Positions 43,018 to 52,604 of a DNA stretch of 64,000 nucleotides are shown in pieces (the stretch's first letter is position 1; each line of letters starts with the position of its first letter). Made by a program: the position numbers and the translations under genes. The notes beneath the pieces were generated by a model. It had not been told where the DNA came from. It searched no databases and worked only from the letters and a program-made list of their open reading frames with translations. The DNA is from Halegenticoccus soli (GTDB lineage: Archaea > Halobacteriota > Halobacteria > Halobacteriales > Haloferacaceae): positions 62,001-126,000 of the forward strand of contig NZ_PEND01000007.1 of the NCBI RefSeq assembly GCF_002844195.1, read 5' to 3'.

Positions 43018-43236
43018 TCAGCCGTCGTCCTCGCCCTCTCCGTTTCCCTCGCCTTCGCCGTCCCATCCGTCGCGGCACTCGTCGCCGCAGAAGTGGCGGT
43101 GACGGACCCGTTCGTCGTCGATCCAGGTGACGACCCGGTGGGTCGGCGACTGAACGATCTTCTCCCCACAGGTCGCACACTCCGGAGCGCTGCTCTCGTC
43201 TACGTCCTCGCCGAGATCCGATGTGGGGTCCACCAT
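43018..43236 (-). CDS. Small zinc-binding protein (DUF7576-like)
   Basis: The 72-residue protein has CATCGEKIVQSPTHRVVTWI followed by HFCGDECRDGW, two CxxC-like pairs able to bind one zinc. The C-terminus is Gly/Glu-rich. It resembles a haloarchaeal family I know as DUF7576, function unknown. The start MVDPTSDLGED at 43236 is chosen over an upstream ATG at 43269 with a basic leader. Confidence 0.72.
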   Translation of the reverse strand: MVDPTSDLGEDVDESSAPECATCGEKIVQSPTHRVVTWIDDERVRHRHFCGDECRDGWDGEGEGNGEGEDDG

Positions 43237-43395
43237 GTTCTCTGCATCTCTTCCCCCGCGGCACTTCAATCCGTCTTCCTCGGCAGGTGTGACTCTCGAC
43301 GGGCGGCCGGCATCGGCGGGGCGTCTCGGCGGTCGGCGCTCCGCTCCGTGTCCACGAGTCGGTCCGCTTCGGGCGGCTCGGTCGGGGTGACGGAC

Positions 43396-43719
43396 TCAGT
43401 CGGGTCGACGGAACACATATCGAAGGCCGCCGCCGCCCTTCACGAGAATCGAGCCCCCGGCGTGATCGAAGCCGAGGGCGTCGATCCCCTGGTGGCCGAA
43501 CTCGTGCAGCGGCATGCCGGCGTCGACGCTGCCCTCGCGGGTGACGGCGAACGTCGCGCCGCCGGTCCGGCACTCGAACCGCTCGTCGGTGACCGCGAAC
43601 TCCCCCTCGCAGAAGCGTTCGAGGTGCGCGCCGACCTCGTCCCAGTCGTCGAGCGACACCAGCGTGTACCCGCCGCCGTCTCCGTCTTCGCCGCCGTCGC
43701 CGTCGGATCTGTCTTCCAT
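43396..43719 (-). CDS. Uncharacterised haloarchaeal protein
   Basis: The 107-residue acidic protein has a Gly/Asp-rich start and a globular part with GYTLVSLDDWDEVGAHLERF, then ERFECRTGGATFAVTREG and PLHEFGHQGIDALGFDHAGG. Its end is ILVKGGGGLRYVFRRP. The fold looks like a small alpha/beta domain. I do not recognise the family. It is the middle of three small minus-strand genes with gaps of 126-159 bp. Confidence 0.65.
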   Translation of the reverse strand: MEDRSDGDGGEDGDGGGYTLVSLDDWDEVGAHLERFCEGEFAVTDERFECRTGGATFAVTREGSVDAGMPLHEFGHQGIDALGFDHAGGSILVKGGGGLRYVFRRPD

Positions 43720-43844
43720 ACTCGGATCCGCGTTCGGCCCGTTTCGGCAAACCTCCTGCGGCCGCCGGCGACAGAGGGGGCCGTCTCGGCGCTCCGCCGA
43801 TCGCTCGGCCGTTCGGCCGTTCGGCCGTTCCGTCGTCCACCCCG

Positions 43845-44294
43845 TCAGTCGCGGACCCGCTCGACCATCCCTCTGAGCTCGTCGCTCAGCCCCAGTTCCT
43901 CGATCTCGGCGTCGACGTCGAGCGCCGCGAGGGCGTGCTTCCCCTCAGGCGTGCGCTTCGTCGTCAGCGCCCGGTACAGGTACGACAGCCGGAGCAGCCA
44001 CCGCGCCCGCTCCACGTCGGCCTCCGACGCCACGTGGAACGTCGTCCACCCCGACTCCGGAACCACGTGGTGTTCGCCGGTTTTCCCCGCCGCGATCAGG
44101 GCGTCGCGCATCCGCCTCGGGAAGTTGATGTCGACGATCCCGACGCAGTGGACATGGCCGACCTCCCGCGGCCCGAGCAGGAACTCCGTCCCCCCGAACC
44201 GGTGCGGCTCCGCGTCGATCCCGGTCCACGCCGACACCTGGTCGACGATCCGGTCCACGTACTGTTCTCTGTCCTCTTTCGTTGTCGTCGTCAT
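43845..44294 (-). CDS. DUF5519/luciferase-domain-like protein
   Basis: The 149-residue protein matches the small family around DUF5519: AWTGIDAEPHRFGGTEFLLG, GHVHCVGIVDINFPRRMRDA and HHVVPESGWTTFHV. Functions of relatives are unknown despite the luciferase label. It is cytosolic. The C-terminal helices, ALDVDAEIEELGLSDELRG, are more variable. Confidence 0.75.
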   Translation of the reverse strand: MTTTTKEDREQYVDRIVDQVSAWTGIDAEPHRFGGTEFLLGPREVGHVHCVGIVDINFPRRMRDALIAAGKTGEHHVVPESGWTTFHVASEADVERARWLLRLSYLYRALTTKRTPEGKHALAALDVDAEIEELGLSDELRGMVERVRD

Positions 44295-44610
44295 CGAGCG
44301 CTCCGTTCGTGACGGTACGGGGGCCGACCGACGCGATCAGAACGTCGTCTCGCCGGCCGCCGCCGTCCGTCCGCCTCTATATATTCGAGACGCCGTGGCG
44401 GCATAAGCGCGCCGTCGGAAGTGTTCGACTGACGGAATACCGACGAGAACGGCGGCGAAAGCGGAGATTCCTGACGATCGGGCGGTCGCGCTCGAGCGCC
44501 CCTCTCGCGCGTCTGCCGATACGATCACTCGCGACCGGTATGTTGAGCTATGGAGCCCTCTTAGCAGGCGTTATGTATTCGACACCTCATCTCAATACCT
44601 GACGGTCACC
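44295..44610. other. Divergent intergenic region
   Basis: No gene is supported. CTATATATT near 44376 is a TATA-like element for the minus strand gene or for an unrecognised message. GTTATGTATTC (44570-44580) is a likely promoter element for the plus-strand gene at 44611. Confidence 0.4.
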
Positions 44611-44835
44611 ATGTCAGAAGTCGACGTCAACGCCGGGTCGCGGTCACGCGGTGAACGGGCGAGCGAACGCCGGATCGACGGGCGAGACTTCGATCTCCAC
44701 AGCGTCGTCGTCAGTTACGAACGGGGCCCGGACCGGTGCACGATCTACCCCCGTTACAAGCGCTGTCACGAGCGCGTCGAAACGTGGCTCACGGCGAACC
44801 TCGACGCGTTCGTCGGCCTGGAGGAGATGCGGTAG
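44611..44835 (+). CDS. Small haloarchaeal protein (DUF7511-like)
   Basis: The 74-residue protein has the pattern RDFDLHSVVVSYERGPDRCT, IYPRYKRCHERVETWLTANL and a C-terminus FVGLEEMR. It resembles a haloarchaeal family I know as DUF7511, function unknown. A Cys appears in each strand (RCTIYP and KRCHE). It has its own promoter. Confidence 0.72.
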   Translation: MSEVDVNAGSRSRGERASERRIDGRDFDLHSVVVSYERGPDRCTIYPRYKRCHERVETWLTANLDAFVGLEEMR

Positions 44836-45123
44836 TCCCCGCCGTCTCACCCCCGAACCCCCATTTCCGCTACTTCGGCCGGATCGACCGCGATCCGGTG
44901 GGCGTCCCACGCGTGTTCCATCAACGCCTCGACCGGCGTCCGCTCGTCCTCCGACCCCGTGGCGGAGTCGCCGCCGGGCCGACGCGGGACGCGTCCCGTC
45001 ACTGCGCTTCTCGTTTCCGGGCCCACGAAGACTGACGCCGTCGCAGCCGTTTTCGCGAAAACGGGGCGGTTTTCGACGATACAGACGGCTCCGACGGCCG
45101 TCTCGTCTACGCTACCCTGCCTT

Positions 45124-46875
45124 TCAGGGACGCCAGCGGGCGTCGGACAGCGTCCGCTGCACCGCCTCCTCGCCGACGGCCGCGGCGAGCGCCTCGAACC
45201 CCCCTCGCTCCGCCCTGTTCCGCGCGTTGGCGACGAGCCGCGAGACGATGAACTCCGGCGTCGACTTGCCGACCGTTCCGAACCGCGGCTGGAAGTCGAC
45301 CCGGAGTTCGAGCTCCGGCGTCAGCCCCTCCGCGAAGATGCCGTCGATCCGCGCCTGCGAGGGCAGGGGGCTCAGGTCGTCCGCGAGGTGGGTCACGTAG
45401 ACGCCGAGCGCGCCGCGGTCGACCGTGAGCCGGACCAACCCGTTGAGCAGGTCGGCGGCCCGCCCCGGCTCCGTGATCGCCTCGAACTCGTCGACCAGCA
45501 TGAGCACCCGCCCCTCGCCCGTCAGCGGCGGGACGATGGATCGCAGCGTCGATTCGAGCACGCCCGCGTTGAAGCTGGCGTGCCGGCGGTGGAAGACGAC
45601 GGCGTCGAACCGGCCGACCTCCGCGCGGTCGGCCGGGACCGGAAGCCCCATCGCGGCGAGCAGCGCCGTCTGACAGAGCGTCTCCAGGAGGGTCGTCTTG
45701 CCCCCGGAGTTCGCCCCCGTGAGCACCGCCACGCGGTCGCCCGACGGCGGCGTTTCCGCGCCCTCCTCGTCGCCCGGCGGCAGCGAGTGCTCGCCGACCG
45801 CGTAGGTGACCGGCTGGACCTCGCCGCTCAGAAAGAGGTTCCGAGCGCCCGAGACGGCCAGGCCGTCCTCGACGAGTTCGGGTCGGGAGAGGTCGTGCGC
45901 CGCGGCGAAGCGCGCGAGCGAGAGGGCGACGGCGATCTCGTCCACCGCCGCGACCGCGGCGTCGACGTCCTCGCGGGCCGCCTCGACGGACTCCCGGAGG
46001 TCGGCGGCGACCTCCCTCTCCCGCTCGTCGACCCGCTCGCGGAGATCCGCGGCGAGCGTCCGCAGGGTGGTGCTGACGAAGTCCGCCGCGTCCGCGGCGT
46101 CGTCGGCCGCGGCGCTCCGGATCTCGCCCCGCGTCAGGCCCGTCTCGCGGGCGACGTACTCGACCGTCGCGGCCTCGAAGTCCTCGAGGCTCGATACTCC
46201 GGCGCCCCTGACCTCGTCGAGCACGTCGAAGGCGCTGTTCGCGAGCCGCTCCGCCTCGGCGAGGCGCGCGCGCAGCCCGTCGAGGCGATCGTCCGCCCCT
46301 TCCAGCACCGCGTCGCCGTCGACGTAGCCGAGGGCCCCCGCGGCGGCTTCGAGCGCCTCCTCGTCGACCTCGTCGAGCGCCGCGAAGGTGTCGCCCCGCA
46401 GTCCCGCCTCCCGGAGCGCGAGCGCGCACCGCACCGCCGCGCGCTCCGTGCCGCCAGCCTCGTCGTAGGCCGAAAACGCGTCGAGGACGGCCTCGCGGGC
46501 CTCGTCGTCGAGGGCGGTCCACGCCTCGCGCGCCGAGCGAACGTCGTCCAGTCGGTCCGCCGCCTCCTCGCGGTTCGGCAGCGGCGTCAGCACCCGGATG
46601 CGGTCGGCCGCGTGCCGGGAGACGGCGAAGTCGCTCGCGAGCCGCAGCAGGTCGTCGTAGACGCTCCGCGCGTCTCGGGTGCCGAGCATCGCCATGCCGG
46701 CCTCGCCGTTGGCGCGGCGCAGAATCCTCGTCGCCCGGCCGCGACTCAACCCCGCGTCGACCAGCGTCCGGATGTCCGCCGACTCGATGGCCGCGACGGC
46801 CGCCTCCACCCCGAGGGAGTCGCGCAGTAACTCGCTCGTCTTCGGGCCGACTCCCCAGTACTCCTCCAGTCGCAT
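45124..46875 (-). CDS. MutS-family ATPase with helix-hairpin-helix start
   Basis: The 583-residue protein starts with a HhH-like segment (EEYWGVGPKTSELLRDSLGV). A long helical middle follows. The MutS ATPase part has Walker A VLTGANSGGKTTLLETLCQT, Walker B MLVDEFEAITEPG and a switch region GVYVTHLADDL. The mismatch-recognition domain of MutS1 is absent, so it belongs to the MutS5-like/MutS2-like archaeal group. It may act on recombination intermediates. It has no Smr nuclease domain. Confidence 0.88.
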   Translation of the reverse strand: MRLEEYWGVGPKTSELLRDSLGVEAAVAAIESADIRTLVDAGLSRGRATRILRRANGEAGMAMLGTRDARSVYDDLLRLASDFAVSRHAADRIRVLTPLPNREEAADRLDDVRSAREAWTALDDEAREAVLDAFSAYDEAGGTERAAVRCALALREAGLRGDTFAALDEVDEEALEAAAGALGYVDGDAVLEGADDRLDGLRARLAEAERLANSAFDVLDEVRGAGVSSLEDFEAATVEYVARETGLTRGEIRSAAADDAADAADFVSTTLRTLAADLRERVDEREREVAADLRESVEAAREDVDAAVAAVDEIAVALSLARFAAAHDLSRPELVEDGLAVSGARNLFLSGEVQPVTYAVGEHSLPPGDEEGAETPPSGDRVAVLTGANSGGKTTLLETLCQTALLAAMGLPVPADRAEVGRFDAVVFHRRHASFNAGVLESTLRSIVPPLTGEGRVLMLVDEFEAITEPGRAADLLNGLVRLTVDRGALGVYVTHLADDLSPLPSQARIDGIFAEGLTPELELRVDFQPRFGTVGKSTPEFIVSRLVANARNRAERGGFEALAAAVGEEAVQRTLSDARWRP

Positions 46876-47090
46876 ACGCGATGCTGTCGGGGAACGGTCT
46901 TAGTGGTTGTCGGTCTCCGCGACGGTCGCGGGGTCCGACTTCTCTCGGGTGTGACGTCGCGGTAGTGTGCCGGAAGAGAGTCCGGTCCGCGGACCGGAAA
47001 AGAGAGAGACGCCGAGCTAAGCGGGACAGATAACGTTTCGAGGGGTCGCGGAAGTCGGGCGGGGCATCGGTCCCCGGCGGGGTCGAGGTG

Positions 47091-47330
47091 TCACCCTTCG
47101 ACGAGTTCGGGGTGCGCCTTCGGTTCCCGCTCCGACAGGGAAGCGAGAATTCCGGCGAGCGTCGTCACCGCCTCCTCGTGGCGGTCACGGGATGCGGTGA
47201 GCGTCATGGGGGTCACGCCGCGTTCGCGGTACGGGTCGAAGTCCCCCTTGCCCGCGATGCCACGCTTCACGTAGTCCTCCGCGATGATCGTGAGCAGCGT
47301 GTGAAGGTGGATCAGTTCGTTCTTCTTCAC
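47091..47330 (-). CDS. UPF0058-family protein
   Basis: The 79-residue helical protein begins KKNELIHLHTLLTIIAEDYV and continues DPYRERGVTPMTLTASRDRH. It matches the archaeal UPF0058 family, function unknown. The start is GTG at 47330. A TTTACC element at 47358-47365 (minus strand) sits at TATA distance. Confidence 0.85.
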   Translation of the reverse strand: MKKNELIHLHTLLTIIAEDYVKRGIAGKGDFDPYRERGVTPMTLTASRDRHEEAVTTLAGILASLSEREPKAHPELVEG

Positions 47331-47632
47331 CGTGCGTATGATACGCGTTCGTTACGGGTAAACCACACGGTGGACGAGTGCTGTAAATTAGTACTGAGAG
47401 GCGCACGAACGGCCAAATAAGGGCGGATAACCCGTCGAAATTCAACCCTTCTACTCGACTGATTAATACGGCGGCGGCGTACGATACCGTTACCCCCGTT
47501 CGGTCGGATTCGAACGTCCGGCCCGCGGCGTTCGGCCCGTCGCCGTCCCCGCTCGCGGTCTCGTCGCTCCGGGCGGTCCCGCGACTGCGACTCGATCTCC
47601 CGGGGCGGTCCCGCCCCTCCGAGACGATCCCG
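47331..47632. other. Intergenic region
   Basis: No gene is supported. It contains the promoter of the UPF0058 gene near 47358-47365. A GTTCGAATCC-like string (minus strand, about 47504-47514) recalls a tRNA T-arm, but no matching anticodon or acceptor stem exists around it. Confidence 0.4.
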
Positions 47633-48433
47633 TCACCCCCACCCGCCGTCGAACGACTCGAACCGTTCGAGGTCGTGGCCGTACAGCACGTCCGCGTCGT
47701 GGACGCGCTCTTCCTCCTTCAGTTTCCTGACGGTGTCGAGCCACCGCCGCTCGCACCAGAGGAGCCCCGGTCCCATCGGGAGCTCGTCGGCGTAGTTGGC
47801 GTCCACGTACGCCGCGTCGCCGGCGAGGAGCACCGTGCCGCCGTCGCGGTCGATCCGGGCGGCGAGGAGGCCGGGTGTGTGTCCGGGCGCGCGGATCAGT
47901 TCGAACCCCTCGGCGAGCGTCCGACGGTCGCGGTGGATCACGTTCCAGTTCAGGTCGCGGTCGAAGTCCGACGCCAAGTACGCGACCGATCCCTCCGTCG
48001 TCTTCGCGCTGTAGTAGGCGTACTTGAGCTCCTCCCGGTGGACGTAGATCGGGACGCCGCTCCCGTCGAAGTTGTACAGCCCCCCGGCGTGGTCGAGGTG
48101 GAGGTGGCTCGTCACGACCGCGTCGAGGTCGGACAGCGAGTAGCCCGCGGCGTCGAGGTCGTCCTCGAGGCGGTGCTCGTCGGCGTCGACGTGCTCGAAG
48201 GCACCGTAGAGGGGCTCGGGCCAGTAACCGCTCCCGGCGTCTGGGTGGGAGCCGGTGTCCCAGAGCACCGTCATCTCGGGGTGGTCGACGACGGCGTTCC
48301 AGACGACGAACTCCCCGATCTCGTGTTCGGGGCGCGGGTTCTCGGCGTCGGCCATGACGTACCCGTCGACGACGTAGTTCACGTCCGCGCGGACCCGGCC
48401 GCGGTCGAGGAGGTGGACGCTGGCGTCTGTCAT
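47633..48433 (-). CDS. Metallo-beta-lactamase-fold hydrolase, lactonase-like
   Basis: The 266-residue protein has the zinc motif VVTSHLHLDHAGGLYNFDG (HxHxDH) and further metal ligands in GHTPGLLAAR and LLAGDAAYVDANY. It resembles the AHL-lactonase branch of the superfamily. Quorum quenching is possible but only one of many roles for this fold. It lies 49 bp after the SDR gene on the same strand. Confidence 0.87.
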   Translation of the reverse strand: MTDASVHLLDRGRVRADVNYVVDGYVMADAENPRPEHEIGEFVVWNAVVDHPEMTVLWDTGSHPDAGSGYWPEPLYGAFEHVDADEHRLEDDLDAAGYSLSDLDAVVTSHLHLDHAGGLYNFDGSGVPIYVHREELKYAYYSAKTTEGSVAYLASDFDRDLNWNVIHRDRRTLAEGFELIRAPGHTPGLLAARIDRDGGTVLLAGDAAYVDANYADELPMGPGLLWCERRWLDTVRKLKEEERVHDADVLYGHDLERFESFDGGWG

Positions 48434-48482
48434 ACCGACGGTTGGAACGGCGAGGGGATAAACCTCGGCTCACCGACGCCGC

Positions 48483-49298
48483 TCAGATCACGTTCTGCGT
48501 GATCCCTCCGTCGACGTTGACCGCCTCGCCGGTGACGTTCCGGTTCGTGGCGAAGAAGACGGCGAGTCGGCCCATGTCCTCGGGCGTCTGATCCCGACCG
48601 AGCGGGATGACGCGCTCTATCGTGTCCGCGTAATCCTCTTCGAGCGTCGGCGTGAGCGCCTTCTCCCACATCGGCGTGTTCACGATGCCCGGGCAGACGG
48701 CGTTCACCGTCACGTCGTCGGGCGCGAGTTCGAGCGCCAACACCTTCGTCAGCCCGATCACGGCGTGCTTAGAGGCGCAGTAGTGGCCGAGACCGGCCGC
48801 GCCGATGGTGCCCGCGATGGAGGCGACGTTGACGATTGTCCCACGCGACTCTCGAAGGTGCGGAATCGCCGCCCGCGAACAGAGGAAGACGCCCTTCGCG
48901 TTCACGTCCATGATCGCGTCCCACGCGTCCTCCTCGAGCTCTTTGACCGGCGCGACGGTGATGACGCCCGCGTTGTTGACCAGCACGTCGAGGCTCCCGA
49001 ACGCCTCCACCGTCCGATCAACCATCGACCCGACCTCGTCGGCCTTCGTCACGTCACACTTGATCACCATCGCCTCCCGCCCGAGCGACTCGATCTCCTC
49101 GACGACCGACGTCGCCCTCGTCGCGCCGCCGACCTCCGCCGATCCCTGCTGGTTGTGTGCCGATTCGAGGACGTCCACGTCGGCGACGACGACATCGCAC
49201 CCCCCTTTCGCTAATTCCCTCGCGATGCCGTGACCGATCTCACCGCCGGCACCGGTGACGACCGCGACCTTCCCGTCGAGCGAACGTTCGACTGACAT
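48483..49298 (-). CDS. Short-chain dehydrogenase/reductase
   Basis: The 271-residue protein is a classical SDR. The cofactor loop is VVTGAGGEIGHGIARELAKG, the NNAG motif VLVNNAGVITVA, and the catalytic triad is Ser in NVASIAGTIG with Tyr-Lys in HYCASKHAVIGL. Asp in VVVADVDVLES after the second strand suggests NAD preference. Substrates of this group include 3-hydroxyacyl and sugar alcohol compounds. The start at 49298 removes a basic leader. Confidence 0.9.
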   Translation of the reverse strand: MSVERSLDGKVAVVTGAGGEIGHGIARELAKGGCDVVVADVDVLESAHNQQGSAEVGGATRATSVVEEIESLGREAMVIKCDVTKADEVGSMVDRTVEAFGSLDVLVNNAGVITVAPVKELEEDAWDAIMDVNAKGVFLCSRAAIPHLRESRGTIVNVASIAGTIGAAGLGHYCASKHAVIGLTKVLALELAPDDVTVNAVCPGIVNTPMWEKALTPTLEEDYADTIERVIPLGRDQTPEDMGRLAVFFATNRNVTGEAVNVDGGITQNVI

Positions 49299-49412
49299 GA
49301 TCCGACGTGACGTACGACGCACGTTAGCATATCAGGTGACATCGTCTCGATCGCGGACAGGTGTCGAAAAAGCGGCGCGAGACCGCGTGAACCGACGAAT
49401 CGCCGCCTCGAC

Positions 49413-50561
49413 TCACCGCGACTGCCGGTAGATCAGGTTCCGCTGGATCTCGTTCGCGCCCTCGTAGATCACGGGGATGCGAACGTCGCGGTAGACGCGG
49501 GAGATGCGGCGGTCCGCGAGGACCGAGCGGCCGCCGTGGAGCTGCATGCCGCGCTCGGCGCAGAAGTTCGCCACCTCGGTCGACTTCGTCTTCGTCGCCG
49601 CCGCCCAGAAGCCGGCGTTCTCGCCCGCCTCGACCTTCTCGGCGGCCCGCCAGTTCAGCGCGCGGGCCGCCTCGAACTCCGTGCGCATGTCCGCGAGGAT
49701 GTGCTGGACCGACTGGAACTCGTTGACGCGCCGGCCGAAGGCCTCGCGGTCGTGGACGAACTCCCACGCCTCCTCGATCGCCGCCGCGGCGAGCCCCAGG
49801 CCGTGGCCGCCGACGACGACCCGGCCGTGGTTGAAGAAGTCGGCGAGCATGTAGAAGCCGCCGCCCTCCGCGCCGACGAGGTTCTCCTCCGGGACGGCGC
49901 AGTCGTCGAAGACGACGTGGCCCTGCTTGGAGGCGCGCATGCCCATCTTCTCCGGGATGTGCTCCGCGTCGTAGCCGTCGGCGTCCGTCGGGACGACGAA
50001 GAGCGAGTAGTTCGAGTAGCGGTCGTCCAGATCGCCCGTCTTCGCGTAGACCGTGAGCCAGTCGGCCTCGACGGCGTTGCCGATCCAGTACTTCTCGCCG
50101 TTGAGGACGTAGCCGTCGTCGGTCTTCTCCGCCGTCGTCGTCATTCCGGCGAGGTCGCTCCCCGTGTCGGGCTCGGACACCGCGAGGCCGGAGATCTGCT
50201 CGCACTCGGCGACCGGCCGGAGGTACTCCTCCTTCTGCTCTTCGGTGCCGTACTTCTCGACGATCTCGCAGCCGAAGCTCGCGAGCTGGAGCGTCAACGC
50301 GATGCCGGCGTCCGCGCGGTAGAACTCCTCCGCGATCGCCAGGATCTGCCGGAGGTCGTAGCCGGCTCCGCCGTACTCCTCGCCGATGTCCTGGGCGACG
50401 AGGCCGGCGTCCTGCCCGGCTTCGAGCACCTCCCACGGGTACTCGCCGCTCCGGAAGTACTCCTCCGCGTTCGGTGCGATGTGCTCGGCCGCGAACTCCC
50501 GGGCCTCCCGCTTGACCCCGCGGGCGTGCTCCGGCACGATGCTTTCGTCGAGAAGTTCCAT
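49413..50561 (-). CDS. Acyl-CoA dehydrogenase
   Basis: The 382-residue FAD enzyme oxidises acyl-CoA to enoyl-CoA. Typical parts are GLAVSEPDTGSDLAGMTTTA (flavin and substrate binding), AFGRRVNEFQSVQHILADMR and the catalytic Glu in VIYEGANEIQRNLIYRQ near the end. It follows the MenE-like gene by 61 bp and precedes the SDR gene, so it is likely part of an acyl-CoA degradation run. Confidence 0.93.
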   Translation of the reverse strand: MELLDESIVPEHARGVKREAREFAAEHIAPNAEEYFRSGEYPWEVLEAGQDAGLVAQDIGEEYGGAGYDLRQILAIAEEFYRADAGIALTLQLASFGCEIVEKYGTEEQKEEYLRPVAECEQISGLAVSEPDTGSDLAGMTTTAEKTDDGYVLNGEKYWIGNAVEADWLTVYAKTGDLDDRYSNYSLFVVPTDADGYDAEHIPEKMGMRASKQGHVVFDDCAVPEENLVGAEGGGFYMLADFFNHGRVVVGGHGLGLAAAAIEEAWEFVHDREAFGRRVNEFQSVQHILADMRTEFEAARALNWRAAEKVEAGENAGFWAAATKTKSTEVANFCAERGMQLHGGRSVLADRRISRVYRDVRIPVIYEGANEIQRNLIYRQSR

Positions 50562-50622
50562 AACGCACCTCCGAGGGCCGTGCTAAAATATCTCGTGGAA
50601 CTCCGAGTTCCGGAACCGCCGT

Positions 50623-52506
50623 TTACTCGGTCGACGACGGCTCCGGCCCGTCGTCGCTCTCGTCGGTGTTTCCGTCGTCGCCCTCGTCGGCGCTGTCGTC
50701 GCCCCCAGTGGCACCCTCGTCGGCGATCGCGTCGTCCCCCTCGTCGATTCTGCCGGCTCCGTCTCGGTTCGCGTCCGGGTCGCCCCCGCGGTTTCCGCCC
50801 TCCGGGCCGCTTCCGTCTCCGCCGATTTCCCGGCCGTCTTCGCCATCACCGTCCTCGACGCTCTCTACGTCTTCGCCGCTCTCTTCGCCATCGCCGTCCT
50901 CGCCGCTCTCTACGTCTTCGCCGTCTTCGCCGTTCGTCTCCCCCGACTCGGCGGCCGCCGCGACCCCGTCCGCGGTGTCCGCCTCCGCGACCCCGTCCTC
51001 GCCGTCCGCCTCCCGAGCTTCGACGAGCGAGACGATGCGCTCTCGGACCGCCGGACGCTCGACCGTCCCGGAGGCGGTCCGCGGCAGCTCCCCCTCCTCG
51101 AAGGCGATCGTCCGCGGGAGCTTGTAGCCGGCCAGCCGCTCGCGGCAGTGCGCCTCGACCGCGTCGGCGGTCAGGTCGGGGTCGTCGCGGACGACGAGCG
51201 CCGCGACCCGCTCGCCCCACTCGTCGTCCGGGAGCCCCACGACCGCGGCCTCGGCCACGCCGGGGCAGTCCCGGAGCGCCTCCGCGACCTCGCCGGGATC
51301 GACGTTCTCGCCGCCCGTGATGATCCGGTCGTCGATCCGGCCGAGCACGTACACGCGGCCGGCCTCGTCGCGGTAGCCCACGTCGCCCGTCCGGAGGCCG
51401 CGAGGCCCGAAGGCGTCCGCCGTCGCCTCCGGGTTCCCGTAGTAGCCGGGCGAGACCGTCGCCCCCGAGACGACGAACTCGCCGATCTCGCCGGGAGCGA
51501 CCTCGTCACCCTCGTCGCCGACGACGGCGAGGTCGGTCCACAGGAGCGGCCGGCCGACGGTCCCCTCGAACTCGAACGCCTCCCCGGGCGAGGCGGTGGC
51601 AATCTGCGACGCCGTCTCCGTCATCCCGTAGGTCGGACACACCGGGACGGAGTAGTCGCGGCACCGCCGGACGAGCGACCGCGGCGCGGGCGCCCCGCCG
51701 AGCAGGACGAACCGCAGCGAGTCCGAGAGCGTCCCGCGGCTGTCCAGCATCCGCCGGAGCATCGTCGGCACGAGCGAGATCCCCGTCGCGCCGTACGCGC
51801 CGACGTCGTCCGCGGTTCCCCCCGGGTCGAACGACGTGCGGAGGACGACCGCCGTGCCGTAGAGCGCCGACCGGTACAGGGGGGCGAGCCCGCCCATGTG
51901 GTACAGCGAGAGCGCGACGAGCCAGCGGTCGTCGGGCGCGACGCCGAGGCGGAACGCCGAGGCGACGGCGCTGTGAAAGACGTTGCCCGCCGTGAGCACG
52001 ACGGCCTTCGGGGCTCCGGTCGTCCCCGAGGTGAAGAGCATCGCCAGCGGGTCGTCGTGCTCCCACGACGCGGGGTCGAACGCGACCGGCTCGGCCGCCG
52101 ACAGCGACGCGACTCCCCCGCTTTCCGGGTCGTCCACCGACGCCGCGGGCACGCCGCCCGCGGCCTCGACCGCCCGCGCCTCCGTCTCCGCCCCGCAGAC
52201 GAGCGCCGTCAGGTCCGCGGTCTCGATCTGATCGGCCAGTTCGGTCGCGGTGAGCCGATCCGAGAGGGGAACGAGCGTCGCGCCGAGGCGCATCGCCGCG
52301 TGGACGAGTCGGACGTAGACCACCCGCGACGGCAACAGCACCCCGAGATGATCCCCGGCGGTCACTCCGAGCGCGGCGAGCCGACCGGCCGTCCGCTCGA
52401 CCGCGGCGTCGAGTTCGGCGTAGTCCCACTCCCGACCGGTGTCGGCCGCGACGAGCGCCGTCGAATCCGGCGTCGCCCGCGCCCGGTGAGTGAGCCAGTC
52501 GTTCAT
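50623..52506 (-). CDS. menE: MenE-like acyl-CoA ligase with long acidic tail
   Basis: The 627-residue protein is an AMP-forming adenylating enzyme. Motifs are AMLFTSGTTGAPKAVVLTAG, YGMTETASQIA and LRTGDVGYRDEAGRVYVLGR, with the last Lys in GYKLPRTIAFEEG. Haloarchaeal annotation usually calls this o-succinylbenzoate-CoA ligase, for menaquinone. No other men gene is visible, so the substrate is uncertain. Residues beyond about 497 form a 130-residue acidic low-complexity tail with a 15-residue repeat, unusual for the family. Confidence 0.82.
   Translation of the reverse strand: MNDWLTHRARATPDSTALVAADTGREWDYAELDAAVERTAGRLAALGVTAGDHLGVLLPSRVVYVRLVHAAMRLGATLVPLSDRLTATELADQIETADLTALVCGAETEARAVEAAGGVPAASVDDPESGGVASLSAAEPVAFDPASWEHDDPLAMLFTSGTTGAPKAVVLTAGNVFHSAVASAFRLGVAPDDRWLVALSLYHMGGLAPLYRSALYGTAVVLRTSFDPGGTADDVGAYGATGISLVPTMLRRMLDSRGTLSDSLRFVLLGGAPAPRSLVRRCRDYSVPVCPTYGMTETASQIATASPGEAFEFEGTVGRPLLWTDLAVVGDEGDEVAPGEIGEFVVSGATVSPGYYGNPEATADAFGPRGLRTGDVGYRDEAGRVYVLGRIDDRIITGGENVDPGEVAEALRDCPGVAEAAVVGLPDDEWGERVAALVVRDDPDLTADAVEAHCRERLAGYKLPRTIAFEEGELPRTASGTVERPAVRERIVSLVEAREADGEDGVAEADTADGVAAAAESGETNGEDGEDVESGEDGDGEESGEDVESVEDGDGEDGREIGGDGSGPEGGNRGGDPDANRDGAGRIDEGDDAIADEGATGGDDSADEGDDGNTDESDDGPEPSSTE
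50861..50922 (-). repeat. 45-bp repeat in the MenE-like tail
   Basis: The 17-base string beginning CTCTCTACG occurs at 50861 and again at 50906, a period of 45 bp. On the coding strand the units encode GEDVESGEDGDGEES and GEDVESVEDGDGEDG. The repeat lies in the acidic tail and shows recent slippage. Confidence 0.8.
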
Positions 52507-52604
52507 CGACCGCCCTTCTCGGCCGATCCACTACTCTTTTTGCATCGTTCGGCCCCCGGTTCGTCACCGGCGCGTCGAGCGGGTCGGGTCACCGACCCGT
52601 CCGC

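Noticed and set aside
47500-47520. GTTCGAATCC-like string on the minus strand
   Set aside because: No cloverleaf can be drawn around it.
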